This document shows, in pieces, positions 50,001 to 57,590 of a stretch of DNA of 64,000 nt. How positions within the stretch are numbered: position 1 is the stretch's first letter; each line of letters begins with the position of its first letter. Below the pieces are notes generated by a model. The model worked only from the letters and a program-made list of their open reading frames with translations. It was not told the origin of the DNA and ran no database searches. The stretch covers positions 93,249-157,248 of the forward strand of contig JAECUM010001170.1 in assembly GCA_016617855.1 (NCBI GenBank), in the 5' to 3' direction. Source of the stretch: Megalonaias nervosa (taxonomy: Eukaryota; Mollusca; Bivalvia; Unionida; Unionidae). Position numbers and translations under genes: made by a program.

Positions 50001-53000
50001 ATTGTGAATGGGAAGAGCAAAATACAAAACAACGTGCACAACCCTGTCACTACATAATGGCATATTCTGCTCAAAAGAGGTTGCTTAACTGAAAGAAGAA
50101 AAACTGATGGACACAAAATGCACAAGAAACAATTTCAGTTAAGCTCTCAATAGAAATGTTTCATTTGTCAATGACACACCCACACCCTATTAAAATATAG
50201 GGATTAATTTGAACCTTTAGTGGGAGGGGAGATGCATATCCAAATGCATCCTGAGCATGTCAAATGAACAACCTTACAAATGAAAACATTAAATAGTAGT
50301 TGGAAGACTTAGAGTTATGATCTGATAAATGATTTTAAAAGACTATAAGAACAACTAAATTCAGAAACAGAACTAATCATTATATAAATATGATCATATA
50401 TACAGCTTTCAATCACTTCTGTAACAATAAAGTGCAGATCTTTTCCATGACTGATTGGAACTGATTTCTAAAAAGCCTTCTCTCACTTTTAAAACAACAA
50501 AATCCAGGTATTCTCCATGACTTTTTCTGGATGAAACTGATTACTTTAGGGTCATCTATGACTGTACCTGAATGGAATCAGCAACATTTTGGCATAGAAA
50601 ATATCCATTTTAAGACTCTCCGATAACATCCAAGTTTTTACCTGAATTGGACATCGGATCATGCAATAAAACACAACATGTATTATTAGAAAGAGGTCAA
50701 GATAAATTAAAATACATTCAACTGTGTACATCATTTAAATGGAGCATATAAATATGTTTTGGGACCTATTATTTAACTGGGAAGGGGAAGGGGACCTGGG
50801 ATTTTCTCTAGAGCCAGAAAAATAATAACAGAAAATGACCTACATACAAAAATGAACAGGAAAAGCAACACTCTATAATTCTAAAGAAAATCTTAAGTTT
50901 CAATTGACTTTCAAAAACATACATACACGGAAACAGTAACAGTGCTTGAATGGAAATAGTAACTTTCCAAGGAACCTTACATGATAGGTTTACCACTGTA
51001 TAAAATGGTTTGAAACTTTCCTCAAGAAATGTTCCCAGTAGCCTAGCCAGAGTTTTTCAGGATGCCAGTTATGCAGTACATTTTCTTCCCTTTTTTCCAC
51101 TGTTGACATGACACTTGATTTAGCTATTAATGGTTGACCAGCAGTACTAAGAAATAACCTTCTGGACAAGTGTTTTTGACGACTTTCCTGCAGTTTCCAA
51201 AATATCTGTGATTTAGTTCACTGTAAAAGGTGCCAATAAATACTTGCATATGCCCAAGTGACCTATTCAGTAACTGCACATCAACTGGCCCAAAAGTTCT
51301 GTACTTTTCCAATATTTCAGTAATCTAAGTCAAAAAAGCAAATGCATAATCAGCTAAATGATGATTTTTAACATATGATTTGCTAGAAATGATCCATCTA
51401 AAATGGCTGCTGAAAATTCCCGTTTTTAGTGACTTTTTGAAGAAAATGCCAGGTCTTTCCTAATCATAAATCTATATTATTCCTGACTTTTCCCCCATTA
51501 ACCATTAGCATGGGGACCCTTCATAAAGCAAAAGTAATTTTTTTCAAATGAAATACTAGCTGGTTGTTGTATGGAATAATCATAAGTGATTTTACCACAA
51601 TCTCAAGAAAAATGTGTCACTGCATCATAGCCATCTGTGTTGCTAGATGGTGCATTAAATTCTGTCACCAATTTCATTTCCATTCTGACATGACAAAAGA
51701 AAATATTCTTTTACAAATCACGTCATCAACACATTTGCGAATGCCCCTATGCTAAATAGTTTCTAAAACTGTTTGTATAAATTTCGTTAATGCTGGAATG
51801 TTATGTGCAACCATGATACCTTCTATTACTGTGTTAATTTGCCAGTTGATGAAGAAGAAAAAACAGACTTTAAACCTGCATTCGAAAATACCAGAAGATA
51901 ATGTATTTCTTTTATAACTCATCCTAATTTAATTATGTCATTAAATTCAGATATAAGATTTAATATGATGAAGAGATGGTATTCAAATTTTATCCTCTTT
52001 TTCCACATCCTTGGGACTTGAACCTCTTCATCAAAATGTATTAGACTTCAAATGACAAGCTTGGACTAATACTCAAGGCAATTTTGTTTAGTATGGATAT
52101 ATTCATCTTCAATGAATATTACAGGTATTATAAGCACTTGGAAGGCATTTCATGTACATTTAAGACCCTCAAAAATATTTAAACTTTAAATTGTAAACTT
52201 TAAATTAAAACTAAAGTTTCAAAGTTTGTACATCTTGTGGAACCAAATCAGTATTCTCACTAGTAGTTGTCAGCCATCTTCTTTACAAGTAACACATTTT
52301 AACATTGTATCTTAAAAACCAACATTTTTGTTACATTGTTGAACTGACCCACTCATGCACTACTGAATATGAATATTCAAAAATGTGTGTGTATGAGATT
52401 GGATTTTTAACATAGCTTCAAAATAATTTCAGTCATATCGCTATGATGTCTGCAGTGTGGCAGTTTACAGTTATGTTCAAGCACTGAGGCATCGTGCGGC
52501 AGACATGTAGCACGATGTCCCACCCAGTCACATTATCCTGGCACCAGGCTGACCAGTCCTAACACTAACCTCTTAATGCTGAGCGCCTAGCGAGACAGCT
52601 GTTAGTACCATTTTTATAAGTCTTTGGTATGGCTCAACCGGGATTCGAACATGTGACCTCCCACATCAGAGGTGGATGCTCTAACCAGTATTCCACCGGA
52701 TCAGTTGTTGTGAATGTAATTAATATAACCCTCTACTACAGTCCCCTTTTCTTGTCAGGCAAATGGATCCTAATTTTTCCTCATAAAAAAGTTTATACAG
52801 ACTGAAAGTCCTGGACTCTTAATGTCTCAGGCTTAACAACAATACTGATTCTTGAACCTGTCAAACATTATCATACCAATCTCCACACCTATCTCGTTTG
52901 CTTGGTGAATCATGGACTGTGCTCTAGGACCACCATACGTAAAGATGGACTTGTATTTCTTATCAAGATTCTTTGAGTCATTATGTCGAAATCCAGACTC

Positions 53001-53063
53001 AAGGTCAAATGTCACAGATTCAAACTCCTCTGTCGGCAGACGAGAATATCTAACAGAGCTCAT
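20262..53063 (-). CDS. STOML1: stomatin-like protein 1 (STOML1/UNC-24 type), complete ten-exon coding sequence
   Basis: Membrane-hairpin stomatin family protein fused to a sterol-carrier (SCP2) domain, an architecture specific to STOML1/SLP-1 and nematode UNC-24. Family members act at late endosomes, where they affect cholesterol distribution, and modulate ion channels. Exons in order are 53063-52877, 50088-49985, 48154-48088, 46698-46616, 40796-40593, 34511-34456, 28816-28707, 24830-24780, 24399-24163 and 20476-20262. All have GT..AG borders and matching phases, totalling 1314 bases (437 aa plus stop); human STOML1 is about 400. A YSRL sorting motif is at residues 6-9, the hydrophobic hairpin at about 74-92 with a conserved proline, the PHB/stomatin domain at about 98-245, a Gly/Pro-rich linker to about 315, and SCP2 at about 318-437. 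The start is the first in-frame ATG of the N-terminal exon. The gene converges on the ABCB7-like gene. Confidence 0.9.
22130..22650. repeat. degenerate tandem repeat, unit about 170 to 190 bp, three copies
   Basis: Shared blocks are GCAATAACA.GATTTGG, GGAGGTCAG.TTG.CACCAT, TTCA.TTAG.ACCAAGTAG, TTTAAGT.AAAACCC.A.GTA and GA.CATCCATT.AG. Copies start near 22137, 22378 and 22548. A related block occurs at 34870-34930, inside another element. Confidence 0.65.
22676..22815 (+). repeat. dispersed repeat, copy A (pair at 58100)
   Basis: GTAAGGTGAA..TGTTTGCATTT, ACATGCACA.T.GAGAGAATG, TTGGCATAC, ACTTTCATGTAA, TTTCTTTGGATATTGT and GGAAATG appear in the same order and spacing at 58100-58230, about 80 percent alike. 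The two copies lie 35 kb apart in the same orientation, one inside STOML1 and one upstream of it. Confidence 0.8.
23160..23403 (+). mobile_element. tRNA-derived SINE (same family as 3185-3420)
   Basis: A box AGTGGCAGAGTGGTCAAAAG (about 23170), B box GGGTTTGAGTCTC (23221-23233). Body blocks are GTACGTGAGAAAGCCTGCC, GGTGGTTCTTTCCGGGG, CTTCCTCCACCAT, ACTGGCCGCCATGTATAG and TGCTGTAAAAAGGTGTTAAA, ending in a (CAA)n tail. A head with a Ser/Leu tRNA-like A box plus this tail is typical of Deu-type animal SINEs; that comparison is from memory. Confidence 0.85.
24163..24399 (-). CDS. STOML1: STOML1-like exon 9: linker and start of SCP2 domain
   Basis: The acceptor is TTTTTTTTTCAG before 24399 and the donor is AATG|GTAGGT after 24163; phase 1 in, phase 1 out. 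Encodes IHVPQPASVRTISEDPQPSG, a linker, then DPRELLIAIKSVLSESLVRC, VGAVYQFEVSG and GGTFFLDLKNG. The (V)GAxYQFxV..FFLDLxxG pattern is the SCP2 core strand region as in vertebrate STOML1. Confidence 0.94.
24400..24779 (-). other. STOML1-like intron 8 (380 bases)
   Basis: Minus-strand donor CAAG|GTAAGT and acceptor TTTTTTTTTCAG. Nothing else seen. Confidence 0.8.
24780..24830 (-). CDS. STOML1: STOML1-like exon 8: short linker microexon with NAGNAG acceptor
   Basis: Encodes AAAPVQNVPNSYAAYIQ plus a split glycine. The donor CAAG|GTAAGT is strong and phase 1 on both sides fits its neighbours. The acceptor reads CCAGCAG|CTGC, so splicing may start at 24830 or three bases later at 24827, adding or dropping one alanine. 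A stop codon just upstream in this frame rules out a longer exon. The upstream pyrimidine tract is weak, so this exon may be skipped in some transcripts without changing frame. Confidence 0.72.
25080..25565. repeat. tandem array of about 100 bp units rich in GGGATCACCC
   Basis: Blocks recur four to five times: GGGA.TATACTGG.ATCACCCC, AGTACAGACCTTGGG.T.A.CC, and ATGGGA.CAGCC.AGCTCTTAA. Units start near 25085, 25190, 25265, 25348 and 25430; some are in inverted order (TTGGGTGATTCCAGTAAAATC at 25379). The array can therefore form hairpins. No coding signal. Confidence 0.75.
26060..26720 (+). repeat. dispersed repeat, copy A (pair at 45105)
   Basis: Shares an ordered series with 45105-45725: CCATGACTG.AG.T.TACTTTA, CACTTGTAAA or ATTTGTAAA, AT.ATTCATTCCT, GGATTATTTGG.ATTTAATT, TTGAATTTTCATT-like, TTGTTG.ATTTTACT.AA, TTGCT.CTTTCTGTTAC and ATCATAGAGTCA-like. 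Both are on the plus strand and in STOML1 introns. Identity unknown. Confidence 0.65.
27503..27963 (+). other. two unexplained plus-strand open frames
   Basis: Two adjacent frames of 86 and 62 codons. The first is Lys/Asn-rich (KELFKGKMKLSNENNALKIV); the second is acidic (NEDSDFHSDFDSDWSSTEAL). They run antisense to STOML1. A TTTCTACAG sits near the end of the first and a GTATGT follows PIDK in the second, so a spliced antisense exon is imaginable. The end of the second lies within a 91 bp tandem duplication. No family recognised; may be chance. Confidence 0.2.
27910..28091. repeat. 91 bp tandem duplication
   Basis: Two adjacent copies start GATGCCCTGCCT at 27910 and 28001 and both contain ATCTAGACA.TTGACAG and CAATAAAC.GTGGC. 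Roughly 15 percent diverged, so older than the exact duplication at 13397. Confidence 0.85.
28139..28230. repeat. (TA)n(TC)n(TA)n microsatellite
   Basis: TA dinucleotides, then about 25 TC repeats, then TA and CATA repeats. The block reads as a compound simple repeat. Confidence 0.95.
28707..28816 (-). CDS. STOML1: STOML1-like exon 7: end of stomatin domain and linker
   Basis: The acceptor is ACTTTTACAG before 28816 and the donor is TCAG|GTAGTA after 28707; phase 2 in, phase 1 out. Encodes SELKILQRPNPNSMFGGGSG followed by ITQVLQQVFQAFTSPS. The VEL..LQ(R)P stretch marks the end of the PHB domain; the Gly-rich linker leads towards SCP2. Confidence 0.93.
29062..29098. repeat. (CT)n microsatellite
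   Basis: About 18 uninterrupted CT units. Confidence 0.95.
29635..29788. repeat. near-perfect palindrome (foldback), arms about 71 bp
   Basis: The arm at 29635-29705 (AGAATCTATGTTGGGGTTTG and on, ending TTGTCTCCCCAC) is the inverted complement of 29718-29788 (GTGGGGAGACATATAATGTA to GTAGATTCT), with a 12-base loop. Only a few mismatches. An 80-codon plus-strand frame across it is a by-product of the palindrome. It may be one end of a larger foldback unit ending near 31215, where TGGGTGAGAAAAA mirrors TTTTTCTCACCCA at 29788. Confidence 0.9.
30669..30876. repeat. foldback, arms about 80 bp
   Basis: The left arm contains ATTTTATCCTGTCTG, TTTTCAGGTCAGCGTCATTA and AATGTAGCTA (30669-30746). The right arm contains the complement, TAGCTACATTTAATGATGCT, GACCTGAAAA and GATAGGATAAAACT (30793-30876). 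Arms are about 85 percent alike with a loop of about 46 bases. Confidence 0.85.
31361..31578. mobile_element. MITE, family B, copy 1
   Basis: Ends CTATATATACTCAATTATGC and ACTTATAAGTGAGTATACATGG form a loose TIR. Internal complementary blocks are CCAACTGTAAACTGC near the left and GCAGTTGGACTC near the right, plus CAGACCCTGATCTGCTG in the middle. Related copies lie at 35111, 46140 and 48455. The TATATACTC end resembles the CCGTATATACTC family, so the two may be related. Confidence 0.65.
31740..31880 (+). promoter_or_regulatory. promoter-like segment inside a STOML1 intron (weak)
   Basis: AACCAATCAGCGAGCG (CCAAT-box-like, about 31780) lies some 45 bases before GTCCGCCATTTTCC (YY1-like, about 31820), then AACAATGCACTGATTATGTAAG, which ends in a splice-donor-like GTAAGT. 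That grouping is common at CpG-poor animal promoters with a short first exon. No downstream exon was found, so this is only a pointer. Confidence 0.2.
33378..34173. repeat. minisatellite, unit about 37 bp, about 20 copies
   Basis: The unit is GAGATCATCTGTGTTACATA followed by ATGTAATGATCTGTATTGA. Copies vary by small substitutions and by loss of GTGT or of whole sub-blocks. Short open frames on both strands across it repeat the same words and are not genes. It lies in STOML1 intron 6, about 280 bases downstream of exon 6. Confidence 0.97.
34456..34511 (-). CDS. STOML1: STOML1-like exon 6: stomatin domain microexon
   Basis: 56 bases; acceptor TTTTTCTTCTCAAG before 34511, donor AACT|GTAAGT after 34456; phase 0 in, phase 2 out. 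Encodes NDCNRTAESWGIKLDRVE plus two bases of a leucine codon. The W-G-I-x-(L/V)-xRVE(L) stretch is a hallmark of stomatin-family PHB domains. It follows exon 5 without a gap in the protein alignment. Confidence 0.94.
34669..35045. mobile_element. CCGTATATACTC-family element, degraded short copy
   Basis: One end reads CATATACTTGTTTATAAGCTGAATAATTTAG with AAGGGAGGTCGACTTATC; the other reads TTATGCATGGGTCATACACTT, ACCTATTCAATTTGGAGGGG and TTATTCACGAGCATATACA. These match, block by block, the ends of the copies at 41026, 54214, 59743 and 59917. A tandem-repeat-like fragment (CCATCCATTTAG..ATTCACAAGATTTT) sits inside. Confidence 0.7.
35111..35305. mobile_element. MITE, family B, copy 2
   Basis: Begins TATAGCTACTCATGTATAAA and ends GCAGTTGGAACTGACTTGTA, AGTGAGTTTATATG. 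It shares AGATC.GGGTCTATG.TGTTTG and GTAATCAGTAGAA with the copy at 31361. Confidence 0.6.
37220..37565 (+). other. unexplained open-frame segment
   Basis: A less AT-rich block. One frame encodes RLGSKVEEYINYYFHLCQEA and on to 37562; a second overlapping frame reads KKQGLIMRDLTKASIYVEDI. No family recognised, no good splice borders. Could be a fragment of an old mobile element or chance. Confidence 0.15.
39689..40589. repeat. minisatellite, unit about 22 bp, about 40 copies, adjoining a splice donor
   Basis: The unit is GACAATTATACAAGATCCTC followed by TA or CA. The first copies (39689-39850) are the most diverged and copies near 40590 the most regular. The array ends within a few bases of the donor of STOML1 exon 5 (intron starts at 40592), so the intron begins with GTATGTC and then repeat. 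Confidence 0.97.
40593..40796 (-). CDS. STOML1: STOML1-like exon 5: core of the stomatin/PHB domain
   Basis: 204 bases, phase 0 on both sides. The acceptor is CTGTTTTCCAG before 40796 and the donor is CATG|GTATGT after 40593. Encodes VITSDGGIVELGATVHYLTT, DVVRSVTAVQDINVSVRCLV and RTVLNNHIVKYGLEDIETHK, ending IVSHIM. The (T/S)xDG..V.(V/L)GA.V.(Y/F) block and the later L-E-D-I-x-x-x-(K/R) block match the stomatin family. Confidence 0.95.
41556..42260. repeat. long palindrome (foldback), arms about 325 bp
   Basis: The left arm (41556-41880) includes CACAGGGGCTCAT, TTACAATTTACCTGTCATAC, ATGCCTTTAAGGAATGCCAG, ACCATTTTCCCACGC and AATGGAATACTGCC. The right arm (41932-42260) holds their complements in reverse order: GGACAGTATTCCATT, GCGTGGGAAAATGGT, CTGGCATTCCTTAAAGGTAT, ACAGGTAAATTGTAA and GAGCCCCTGTG. 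About 80 to 85 percent arm identity, spacer about 50 bases. Such a structure could itself be a foldback transposon. Confidence 0.88.
42730..43881. mobile_element. nested TIR transposon with 8-10 bp target duplication
   Basis: The left TIR ATACCTGTCAACTT (42730-42743) and right TIR AAGTTGACAGGTAT (43868-43881) are perfect inverted repeats. They are flanked by GGTGTAAGGC on both sides (42720-42729 and 43882-43891), a 10 bp target duplication. If the outer C/G pair belongs to the element, the duplication is 8 bp (GTGTAAGG). Subterminal GGGAG..CGGGAGG and CGGGAGGTA..GTCGGGAGTT blocks are also in opposite order. 8 bp fits hAT; 9-10 bp fits Mutator-like. No transposase seen. Confidence 0.88.
45105..45725 (+). 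repeat. dispersed repeat, copy B (pair at 26060)
   Basis: See the copy at 26060-26720: same ordered blocks, same strand, about 19 kb apart, both in STOML1 introns. The best preserved block is GGATTATTTGGAATTTAATT (45589) against GGATTATTTGGGATTTAATT (26551). Confidence 0.65.
46140..46305. mobile_element. MITE, family B, copy 3 (partial)
   Basis: Contains CTATGTTGTTTGTTCTACTG, CAGAGCCCCAGATCTGCAGG, CATTATGCAATGGTAGATCT and GCTCAATTTATAAGC, matching blocks of the copies at 31361 and 35111 in the other order of arms. Ends unclear. Confidence 0.5.
46616..46698 (-). CDS. STOML1: STOML1-like exon 4: stomatin domain
   Basis: 83 bases; acceptor TTGTCTCTTTCAG before 46698, donor TACAG|GTAATA after 46616; phase 1 in, phase 0 out. 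Encodes VVFIIPCIDKWKRVDTRVKA and FHVPPLQ. The (I/L)PCID..(K/R)VD.R...(V)PP pattern is characteristic of the stomatin family. Confidence 0.95.
47225..47420. repeat. dispersed repeat flank, copy 3 of 3 (weak)
   Basis: TACTGGCATAAAACAGACAC, ATCATTTATACAG.AAGAATTGTCCCC and GGCATTACAAGGGGAGTTAA correspond to blocks of 18245-18430. It again stands next to a degenerate tandem array. Confidence 0.45.
47555..47905. repeat. degenerate tandem array, unit about 130 bp, three copies
   Basis: The block GCAGCCATATTTGATGGTGG then ATTGGCATCATTT recurs near 47560, 47705 and 47822, with GAGTAGTTTT or GAGCAGATTTTGAGAAGG between copies. The same block occurs inverted near 14083-14115 (CCACCATCAAATATGGCTAC). Confidence 0.7.
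48088..48154 (-). CDS. STOML1: STOML1-like exon 3: start of stomatin domain
   Basis: 67 bases; acceptor TTTTAG before 48154 with a short pyrimidine tract, donor CCAG|GTAAAT after 48088; phase 0 in, phase 1 out. Encodes VVAEYEKLIVFRLGRLLSPK and GP plus one base. The YE(K/R)(L/M)IVFRLGR motif is the conserved start of the PHB domain in STOML1 and stomatins. Confidence 0.94.
48455..48630. mobile_element. MITE, family B, copy 4
   Basis: Begins TTGATACTCGCTTATAAGCC, then CTACTGCAAACTGCACAGAC and AGATCAAGGTGTATGTTGTTTG; ends ATTATGCAAGTACAGC..CTTGACTT. It carries the ACTCGCTTATAAGCC end that links this family to the CCGTATATACTC family. Confidence 0.6.
49017..49462. repeat. tandem array, unit about 95 bp, nearly five copies
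   Basis: The unit begins ATATAAAGGGTGTTATAATT, then TATGCATACAAAATAAATAC, AATACTTCCTCATTATAACA and CCATTCAAAGTTAATATCAA, ending GGCCTGTCATAATC. Copies begin near 49017, 49110, 49200, 49297 and 49390. Confidence 0.92.
49507..49685. repeat. tandem array, unit about 50 bp, about four copies
   Basis: The unit is ATAGTATCACTATTAAATAT followed by CCATATTTAACTT and TACATTATA. Copies near 49513, 49560, 49606 and 49648. Confidence 0.9.
49985..50088 (-). CDS. STOML1: STOML1-like exon 2: membrane hairpin
   Basis: 104 bases; acceptor TTTTTCTTCTTTCAG before 50088, donor CAAG|GTAATC after 49985; phase 1 in, phase 0 out. Encodes VKQPLLSRICHYVVTGLCTL and FCILLFPFTIWRSYK. About 20 hydrophobic residues with a proline (LLFPF) form the intramembrane hairpin; the cysteines are possible palmitoylation sites. 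Confidence 0.94.
50089..52876 (-). other. STOML1-like intron 1 (2.8 kb) with an inverted SINE
   Basis: The donor near 52876 is ATTG|GTATGA; an alternative in-phase donor ATAG|GTGTGG lies 12 bases upstream. Apart from the SINE at 52425-52705 no feature is supported; short frames around 50550-51310 have no motif. Confidence 0.75.
52425..52705 (-). mobile_element. tRNA-derived SINE, inverted copy (same family as 15908-16198)
   Basis: Read on the minus strand it starts with GATCCGGTGGAATACTGGTT, has a B box GGTTCGAATCC equivalent (plus strand GGGATTCGAACATG near 52640), then GGTACTAACAGCTGTCTCGC, GGCGCTCAGCATTAAGAGG and TGTCTGCCGCACGATGCC, ending at CATAGCGATATGACTGAAAT. It matches the copy at 15908 along its whole length with about 80 percent identity; its A box is damaged. 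Confidence 0.88.
52877..53063 (-). CDS. STOML1: STOML1-like exon 1: cytosolic N-terminus with sorting motif
   Basis: 187 bases from ATG at 53063 to donor ATTG|GTATGA; phase 1 out. Encodes MSSVRYSRLPTEEFESVTFD, a polar stretch, and HQANEIGVEI. The YSRL at residues 6-9 matches the position and form of the YxxL late-endosome sorting motif near the start of vertebrate STOML1. The next exon enters in phase 1 and forms a valine codon at the junction. Confidence 0.88.
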
Positions 53064-54213
53064 CTTTCTAGCGACTGGTGAGGGATTTCACTGGTTTTGA
53101 ATAGTCAAGTGTCTTCATGCTCTATCCTGTTGATCTTTCTTGTGTTGTGTTTCATAATTCTGAACTTAGCCGAGAAATACTGTAAATCAAAATAATGAGC
53201 ATTTAGTAAATGCACTATATTTGTGCAAATATAAAATTTTGTTAAATAATTAATTCATACTTACTGTCATAGTCGAAATAATGATTTAAAATTTAAATAA
53301 AATTTTTTAAATTTTAAAAAAATTATCTTTCTTAATTAAATTCACAACAATTCTGTGATTATGCAGTATTAAACTAGAAATGGAAGCCATCACAAATATC
53401 TTTGGAACAGTCATAACTGTCATGTAATGGACAGAAATAATCAAAGCACAGCTTACAGGTTATTGTCTACATTAATGTACTGAGTTCACTTAATTTCATT
53501 TTAAATCTATAAATTTGCCAAGACACTGGAAGAAACAAATAACCATATTCTCTTCACTTTTTTATCTCATCTTTAAGCAACACAGCACAACAAACTACAT
53601 TCACATTTTTCTTACACACACATCAACAAACATCTCCACAGAAGGTTTAGGGTCCAAAGCCTTATGTTCTTGACCATCTTCCATTACCATCAACAATTTC
53701 ATTACAGTTTCTTGTTTTAAACACCCATGGTCCTTTGTCTTTATACAATTAGGTCTTTCACTGACACTATAAGTAAAACCAGCAACACTTCAGCTGAAGC
53801 AGCAAAGTGTAGAAACATGTCTGAGTGCACATAGCTAATACTGATAAATTCTTTTCTCATTCTGAGCCCATGGAAAATGTCCTGCTCCATGATTCATCCC
53901 ATGAATCTTGATATTCTAATTTCTTTATCCAAACTAAATACATTAATTACTTTCTGTTGGCCAGTCTTGCAAGAATCAGGCCAATCTACAGTCTTGGCAC
54001 CATAGAAATTATAGAAAGTTGTCATCTAAATTGAAAGTGTATACTTAACACATAAAAATAGCTGATCTTGATGATAATTTATGATAATCAATGGAAGTCA
54101 TATTCCTCTGACAAACAAAATAAGACCTAAAATTTTGGCACTATCTTTTTAAATATGGTATACAATAAAATGTGAGCATGCCATACATCACAAATGGATT
54201 TAAAATACAATTA

Positions 54214-55814
54214 CCATATATACTCGCGTATAAGCCTGAGAATTTAGGAAAAAAATAAAGCCTTGAAGAAGGGGGGGTTGGATTATCTGCAAGCCAAGGT
54301 CTAAGTCTGAAACTTTTAGAGCTTTTCTTCTCGATTACCGGTATTTATTGTTACTGTTGATCGCCGAAGATGAGATCACATGCCTAATGATGCCACATGG
54401 CTCATGTGATATGTGCTGTCTTGAAGTGAAACAAGTATTTTTTCTAACTTTACTGGTAGGATAAGGAATGAAAAACATGTATTACCATACTTGACGTCTA
54501 TCTGACAGATGTCCACCCACCAGAAAATGCAGCCATACATGTTATTTGAGCCACGGTGGTACGTGTATTTTCCAAAAGAACCGCCATATTAGTAATCTCT
54601 CAATGAAGTATTTAACCCTCAACTAATCAGTAATCATTAAACTCTGCGGTACCGTACAAATGCACGCTAGCTTATTTCAGTGTTAATATGAACAGAAGCT
54701 ACGGTAAATAAAAAGATTTAAGAATTACGATACTGAAGGTATTTATGACACAACCATTTTGGTGTGAAGAGTCATGTACATGTACATGTACGATAGTCTT
54801 ACAGCAACCATAGCGAGAGGCTCCATAGGGGTTTGTTGCACACGTGCCTAGGAAAGGTAAATAACAGGCAAGTAGCGTATACGAGTCAGTGTGATTAATT
54901 GTTAAAATATAATTTGAGGGATTTCTTTGACAGGTGTTTTAGAAGTAAAAGGCAGCCACAGTTAATCTTCTACTGTTGTTTAGTTGTTTGTATAGCAAAG
55001 TGGTTTGTTAGTTGTAGAGTGTTGTACAATAACAACCGGTATGCTTAATCTGTGGTAAATGCCTCAGGGATTTTGTAGCACAATGCCACTGAATTTACTA
55101 ATACATACCAACTCTCAGACGTATTGTTTAATGAGATAAGGTAGTGGACATGGTTTCTGCTCAAAGTTATAACTGTCACAATACTTGAACAATGTCCACG
55201 CTGAAAACCAATCATATTTTGGTCAACTGAATCACGCTACAGGCAGTTAAAAAAACCCGATAAAAATAAATGAAACAATGATCCATAATTATCCAATACA
55301 AATTGACAACCAACCACCCATGGGAAAAATTACAGGATTAGGTATAAATAGGATACTACCACAATCAAAAATTATTTCAGTTTAATGACGACATATATGA
55401 TGACAGCTTGCCCATGGCAGAAGCGAAGTTTTATGAACTGTTTGGCAATTCCGATACCGAGCCAGATTTTGAAGGATTCTGAATGTGATAAAACTTTTAT
55501 AATTCAGGATTATAGTATTAGGACGTTATTATTTCAATTATTATTTAACATTGGAGATAAATTGTTTTTATTTCAACATATAAATTAGATTTCTTACTTT
55601 CATTTTCGTTAAGTTTGAAGATAATATTTATTTTAGTAATGTGATTTGCCTAAATAAACGTACTGGTATTTAGAACTCACTTTGTGCATTTTGTGATATA
55701 GTCGTGAACTTATGGGTCAGCTTATGCGCGGGTCATGCAATTTTTCCTATTTTTACCTAGTCAAGTTGGGGGGTCGGCTTATACGTGAACGGGGTTATAC
55801 GGGAGTATATATGG
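54214..55814. mobile_element. CCGTATATACTC-family TIR element, 1.6 kb copy
   Basis: The left end is TA|CCATATATACTCGCGTATAA, then GCCTGAGAATTTAGG and AATAAAGCCTTGAAGAAGGG. The right end is GGTCAGCTTATGCGCGGGTC, ATGCAATTTTTCCTATTTTT, TTGGGGGGTCGGCTTATACG and GGGAGTATATATGG|TA. A TA flank at both ends is consistent with a TA target duplication. Interior blocks such as GCCTAAATAAACGTACTGG and TTTAGAACTCAC also occur at the right end of the 41026 copy. No transposase recognised. Confidence 0.85.
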
Positions 55815-57590
55815 TAAATCTGTGTTGAGTGATGCTTATCAAAGCAAAGTATCAAACCACACATGTAATTGGTCTTTTGATAAAAACATTCATTAGGCAC
55901 AGGCAATTGATTAACAGGTGGCCTAATCTCCTTGTCTGATATCTAACCCATGCAGCTTCACCCAATCCCTTTACGATCACTTGAATTTTGTTTGATAGCC
56001 CACACACAACATAATTTATACGTGTTTGAAGAAATGGGTTTTAAAAAAGTTTGTTGACAAAAAGACATGTATAGAGGACTTGGCTGTTGTAATTTACATG
56101 TGTTCAAAATTAAAAGTATGCAGATTTCACCATCCTGAAGAAATCTAAATCAACCACAATTTATTTCTCATGAGTGTTAGCTTAAGTGATAAAGGTCAAT
56201 GCACGTATCAGGTTTATTAGCCATACACATAACAGTGCCTGGAAGAATAACAAGAATAACATTACTATTCTCACTTCCATCAACATATATCTTCTGCCTG
56301 AAGTGATTTCAGTGATTTCAGTTGTGAACACATCATTCAGATTTCATGCCTGGGGATACAACAGTGTTTATGCTCAACTGGCCCTGAAAAGTAGATCACT
56401 GTAACCTACTTCTGCTGACAGTATCATCCTCCAAGCATAATGTAATACTATTTAGTGATCACTCAACAGTACTGCTCAACAGTTACTTGGAATTCTGCGT
56501 ATGCAATACTATCCAGTCTAATGTATCTACACACTTGGTTGCTCGTTTGTTTACTCTGTCCTAACACTACACTTCATTTGCAAATACTAAAGATAAAAAT
56601 GGACACATCAATAGAAATTGGGTCACAGTACATAAACAAAACACAATGCATGTTTTGTTCTGAGTCGCCATTCTATATGAATGCAGTTCAAAATGAACTG
56701 GGATTTATAAAAGTCTGGCCCACTGCATCCAAAAAACATCTATGTGCAGATGTCAAAGTAGAAATCTAAGTAGTTCAAATCTGTGTGTGTGATATGGAAA
56801 TTTGGACTCGAATAGATGTATGAAACAAAAGATCAAGCATGTAAGATTAAATGGGTAGGTAATACAAGGATGCACTGATAAGAAGAATAGAACCTGCTAT
56901 GAAGATTTAATGTTTATTTCATGCAGGACCTTGGGTCCTTAAGAGAACTGTAATATCATCTGTAATAAAATATTGATAAAAGGACATTTAAATATGCAGA
57001 AGTTCAGGAAGTAAATGAAATGGGCAGGATATGTGCCTTTAAATCACAAATTACATGGTTTCAATAACGAAGAAACTTGCTGTGATAACTTACAATGTTT
57101 TTATTAATATATCAGAGGAAACAAAAAATTCATTAGCTTTTGTATTTGAAACCATGAAGCTGTTATTATTGTATCCTTTCTCTATTCCTCATGTACATTT
57201 CAAACACTTATCATTACTTGCTGTATAAATATTGCTACAAAGACATACACCCATCAACACATATAAGCCTTGATACATGTAAGTCAATTACAGCAGCAGC
57301 TGAGTTGTGCAGTGAAGTTAAACTTAAAAGTATGATGAAAGTTTACTCACTACCCAAATTACATTAAAAGGCCTGTATCTCTTTATACTAATGTAAACCC
57401 AACCCCACCCCAGGGATTTTCCAGTTTGCGTGTCTGAGCATATTAGTAGACAAACGTTGATAGCTGAGGGTAAAAGCGACGAAAGAGTCGATTTAAACCT
57501 GGATAAGATCAAAGCAGGTTTATAACAGTCTAGAGCATCGGTATTATTATGAAATGGAGGCTGCCGACGTGGTCACTTCAGTTAGTATTG

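Noticed and set aside
52912..53100. 62-codon plus-strand frame
   Set aside because: Antisense shadow of STOML1 exon 1.
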